DNA of 6,439 bases from Parachlamydiaceae bacterium (lineage in GTDB: Bacteria; Chlamydiota; Chlamydiia; Chlamydiales; Parachlamydiaceae), in NCBI GenBank assembly GCA_030679615.1, contig JAUXSJ010000277.1:1-6439 (forward strand), written 5' to 3'. Positions 5,052 through 6,439 of the stretch are shown piece after piece. Position 1 is the stretch's first letter; each line of letters begins with the position of its first letter. A program made the translations under genes and the position numbers. The notes under the pieces were generated by a model, which saw nothing but the letters and a program-made list of their open reading frames with translations, had not been told where the DNA came from and searched no databases.

Positions 5052-5387
5052 ATGACCACAGCTTCTAAGAAGAGTACTATGACAAAAAAGAAATTGATCC
5101 ATTCGATTTCACAGGATAAGGGAATTCATCATCATGATGTTCGACATGTCATTCAAGCATTCTTGGATAAGACTACAGATTGTTTATCTCAAGGTGAACG
5201 CTTAGAATTTAGAGAGTTTGGTGTATTTGAAGTAGTGGAAAGAAAGCAAAAAATTGGAAGAAATCCAAAAAATGCTGCCGTTCCAATTGTAATTCCAGCA
5301 AGAATGGCTGTGAAATTTACACCAGGTAAAAAAATGAGACAGGTTGTTGGAGAGGAAGATTTTGTTGAGATGGAAGTAGGGGTTTAA
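5052..5387 (+). CDS. ihfA: HU/IHF-family nucleoid DNA-binding protein (chlamydial IhfA type)
   Basis: A small dimeric DNA-bending protein that shapes the nucleoid and assists transcription and replication. Helices at about residues 11-48 precede the beta-sheet stretch RLEFREFGVFEVVER (50-64). The DNA-gripping arm with GRNP (69-72) follows; its proline is the residue that wedges between base pairs. The closing part is IPARMAVKFTPGKKM (81-95). KNAAVP in place of the common RTGE-type arm and the MTKKKLI start region are what I remember of chlamydial IhfA/HimD (CT267). At 111 residues it is about ten longer than usual. The extra length is nine N-terminal residues and an acidic tail (EEDFVEMEV). 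AAGGAG (5037-5042) nine bases before the first ATG supports that start, though Met10 matches the usual family start. The CT266-like gene follows after 37 bp, as in Chlamydia. Confidence 0.93.
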   Translation: MTTASKKSTMTKKKLIHSISQDKGIHHHDVRHVIQAFLDKTTDCLSQGERLEFREFGVFEVVERKQKIGRNPKNAAVPIVIPARMAVKFTPGKKMRQVVGEEDFVEMEVGV

Positions 5388-5424
5388 TCCTTTTTTTTAT
5401 CACACCAATTAGTTTGGCAGTTTA

Positions 5425-6439
5425 ATGAACATACATTCTCTACAACTTTTATTTTGTCAGCAAGTTGGTGAGCATTCATCCTCTTTTGAAAAAGGGGTTT
5501 ATCGCTTCCTTCATTTTCAAGAATATCCATCAGATGGTTTTCTTGAAAATGAATGTGTTTGGGAGGAACCCTTATTTTCAGAAGAAAGAGCAATAAAAAA
5601 TTGGAAATGTTTGTTGTCAGCGAATGTGTTATGTGAATTAGCTCAGCTAGATACGTCTCTAATAGCTCAACAAGTTAAATTATTTGAACAAAGACCTTGG
5701 AATCAAAGTTCACAATATTTTAGATCAATTGTGGCTCTAAATCATGCTTTTGCAAAAATGTTGGTACCTGAGGTAGGGCCACATCTTTTAGAAAGTGGGG
5801 CTGCTTTGATTGATCTATATGAATACACACCTTGGTTATCATTACCATACACCCCCCAACATTTTGAATTTGGAATTTTCCTTGCTGTTTTAGGATTGCT
5901 TAAAGGAAAACAAGAATTAAAAGAGATTGTCGTTAGGTTAGCTAAATGGCAAATAAATACTTTAGATATTCACGGATGCCCTTTAAAAGGGCTATTTGTT
6001 AAAGAAAAAGAGAGCCAATCTCCACGTTCGCAAAGTTTAAGTTATTTGTTATTTCGCGTTGCTTCGCTTTGCTCAAATGATTACCCCTTTGCAGAATATG
6101 CTGAGGCAGCGTTAAAATCTTTATTTGAAAAAGAAGAGTATGCAAGTGAGGTGATTGATCCACTTTGGGCATTAATTGAAAAATGGTGTGAGTCTTTTCC
6201 ATTAAAAACAAATGCTAATGAGCCTCTTTCTGAATACATATATGATCCATCAACAGCCTTGGTAGGATTTAGAGCTGTTTCTGAACAAATAATGTGTACA
6301 CTTCACGGTGGAAAAACTGGCTTAGGTTCAATTAGAAAAGATGATGTTGAAATAGTTAGTTATGGTCCGCAATACTTTCCATTAGCCGATTGTGAAGGAT
6401 TTGGTATTCAAGGGAATGCTTTATCAGATCAAGGAATGA
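5425..6439 (+). CDS. CT266-like chlamydial hypothetical protein, 3' end outside window
   Basis: The frame is open from ATG 5425 to the right edge, giving 338 codons with no stop. Function is unknown. It has no signal peptide and no membrane segment, so a cytoplasmic or non-Sec-exported protein is expected. The first 270 residues or so look mostly helical and are rich in Leu, Glu, Phe and Trp, resembling helical-repeat sequence. After about residue 275 the character changes to glycine-rich, probably beta sequence, including LHGGKTGLGS (about 293-302) and YGPQYFPLADCEGFGIQG. No enzyme motif is evident to me. Identification as the CT266 homologue rests on its place directly after the IhfA gene and a remembered resemblance, not on a search. 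The ribosome-binding site is poor (GGCAG six bases or fewer before the start), so cotranscription with ihfA is likely. In Chlamydia the next gene is accA, so that could lie just beyond the window. Confidence 0.82.
   Translation, partial: MNIHSLQLLFCQQVGEHSSSFEKGVYRFLHFQEYPSDGFLENECVWEEPLFSEERAIKNWKCLLSANVLCELAQLDTSLIAQQVKLFEQRPWNQSSQYFRSIVALNHAFAKMLVPEVGPHLLESGAALIDLYEYTPWLSLPYTPQHFEFGIFLAVLGLLKGKQELKEIVVRLAKWQINTLDIHGCPLKGLFVKEKESQSPRSQSLSYLLFRVASLCSNDYPFAEYAEAALKSLFEKEEYASEVIDPLWALIEKWCESFPLKTNANEPLSEYIYDPSTALVGFRAVSEQIMCTLHGGKTGLGSIRKDDVEIVSYGPQYFPLADCEGFGIQGNALSDQGM

Noticed and set aside
5388..5400. T run after ihfA as a terminator
   Set aside because: Eight T's follow the stop codon but no stem precedes them, and the next gene begins 37 bp on with a weak ribosome-binding site, which favours read-through.
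5384..5593. 69-codon minus-strand frame
   Set aside because: It lies antisense to the start of the CT266-like gene and has no supporting features.
5999..6211. 70-codon minus-strand frame
   Set aside because: It lies antisense within the CT266-like gene, whose plus-strand frame stays open for over 1 kb.
1..6439. Defence system, toxin-antitoxin pair, CRISPR, prophage or transposase
   Set aside because: None of the eight coding regions shows the relevant motifs, and no regularly spaced repeats are present. The window is mostly housekeeping genes plus lineage-specific hypotheticals.

Overview
The window looks like a piece of an AT-rich chromosome from an environmental (amoeba-associated) member of the Chlamydiae, of the Protochlamydia/Parachlamydia type. 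The main evidence is the pair at the right end. A HU/IHF-family protein very similar to what I remember of the chlamydial IhfA/HimD (CT267 of C. trachomatis) is followed on the same strand, 37 bp later, by a long reading frame that I read as the neighbouring chlamydial hypothetical CT266. These assignments are from memory of the families, not from a search. The presence of a PRPP synthetase and a nicotinamidase fits a less reduced relative better than the animal-pathogenic Chlamydiaceae.

Layout, left to right. (1) The 3' part of a plus-strand nicotinamidase gene (pncA) converges on, and overlaps by 44 bp, a small minus-strand gene for a two-helix membrane protein. (2) A minus-strand gene encodes a Sec-exported protein with a histidine cluster. 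It is followed by a hairpin and preceded by about 340 bp of noncoding DNA that carries a 117-bp element with inverted ends. (3) A minus-strand pair, probably one transcript, consists of an unrecognised exported protein and a PRPP synthetase (prs) with an unusual PRPP loop. (4) A 553-bp noncoding divergent region separates that pair from tyrS. It holds a perfect 14-bp palindrome, a G-rich purine tract, a degenerate TATC repeat and a good candidate promoter for tyrS. (5) On the plus strand come tyrS (complete), a 196-bp spacer rich in small dyads, ihfA (complete), and the CT266-like gene, which runs off the right end.

Most of the recognisable genes are housekeeping: NAD salvage (pncA), PRPP supply for nucleotide synthesis (prs), tyrosine charging of tRNA (tyrS) and nucleoid architecture (ihfA). 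Two of the four unrecognised proteins carry signal peptides, one has two membrane helices, and the fourth (CT266-like) has neither. I see no tRNA, rRNA, CRISPR array, transposase, integrase, toxin-antitoxin pair or defence system, and no convincing new multigene system. The points most worth a second look are the PRPP-loop substitution in prs, the 117-bp inverted-repeat element, the histidine-cluster secreted protein, and the conserved but uncharacterised CT266-like neighbour of ihfA.
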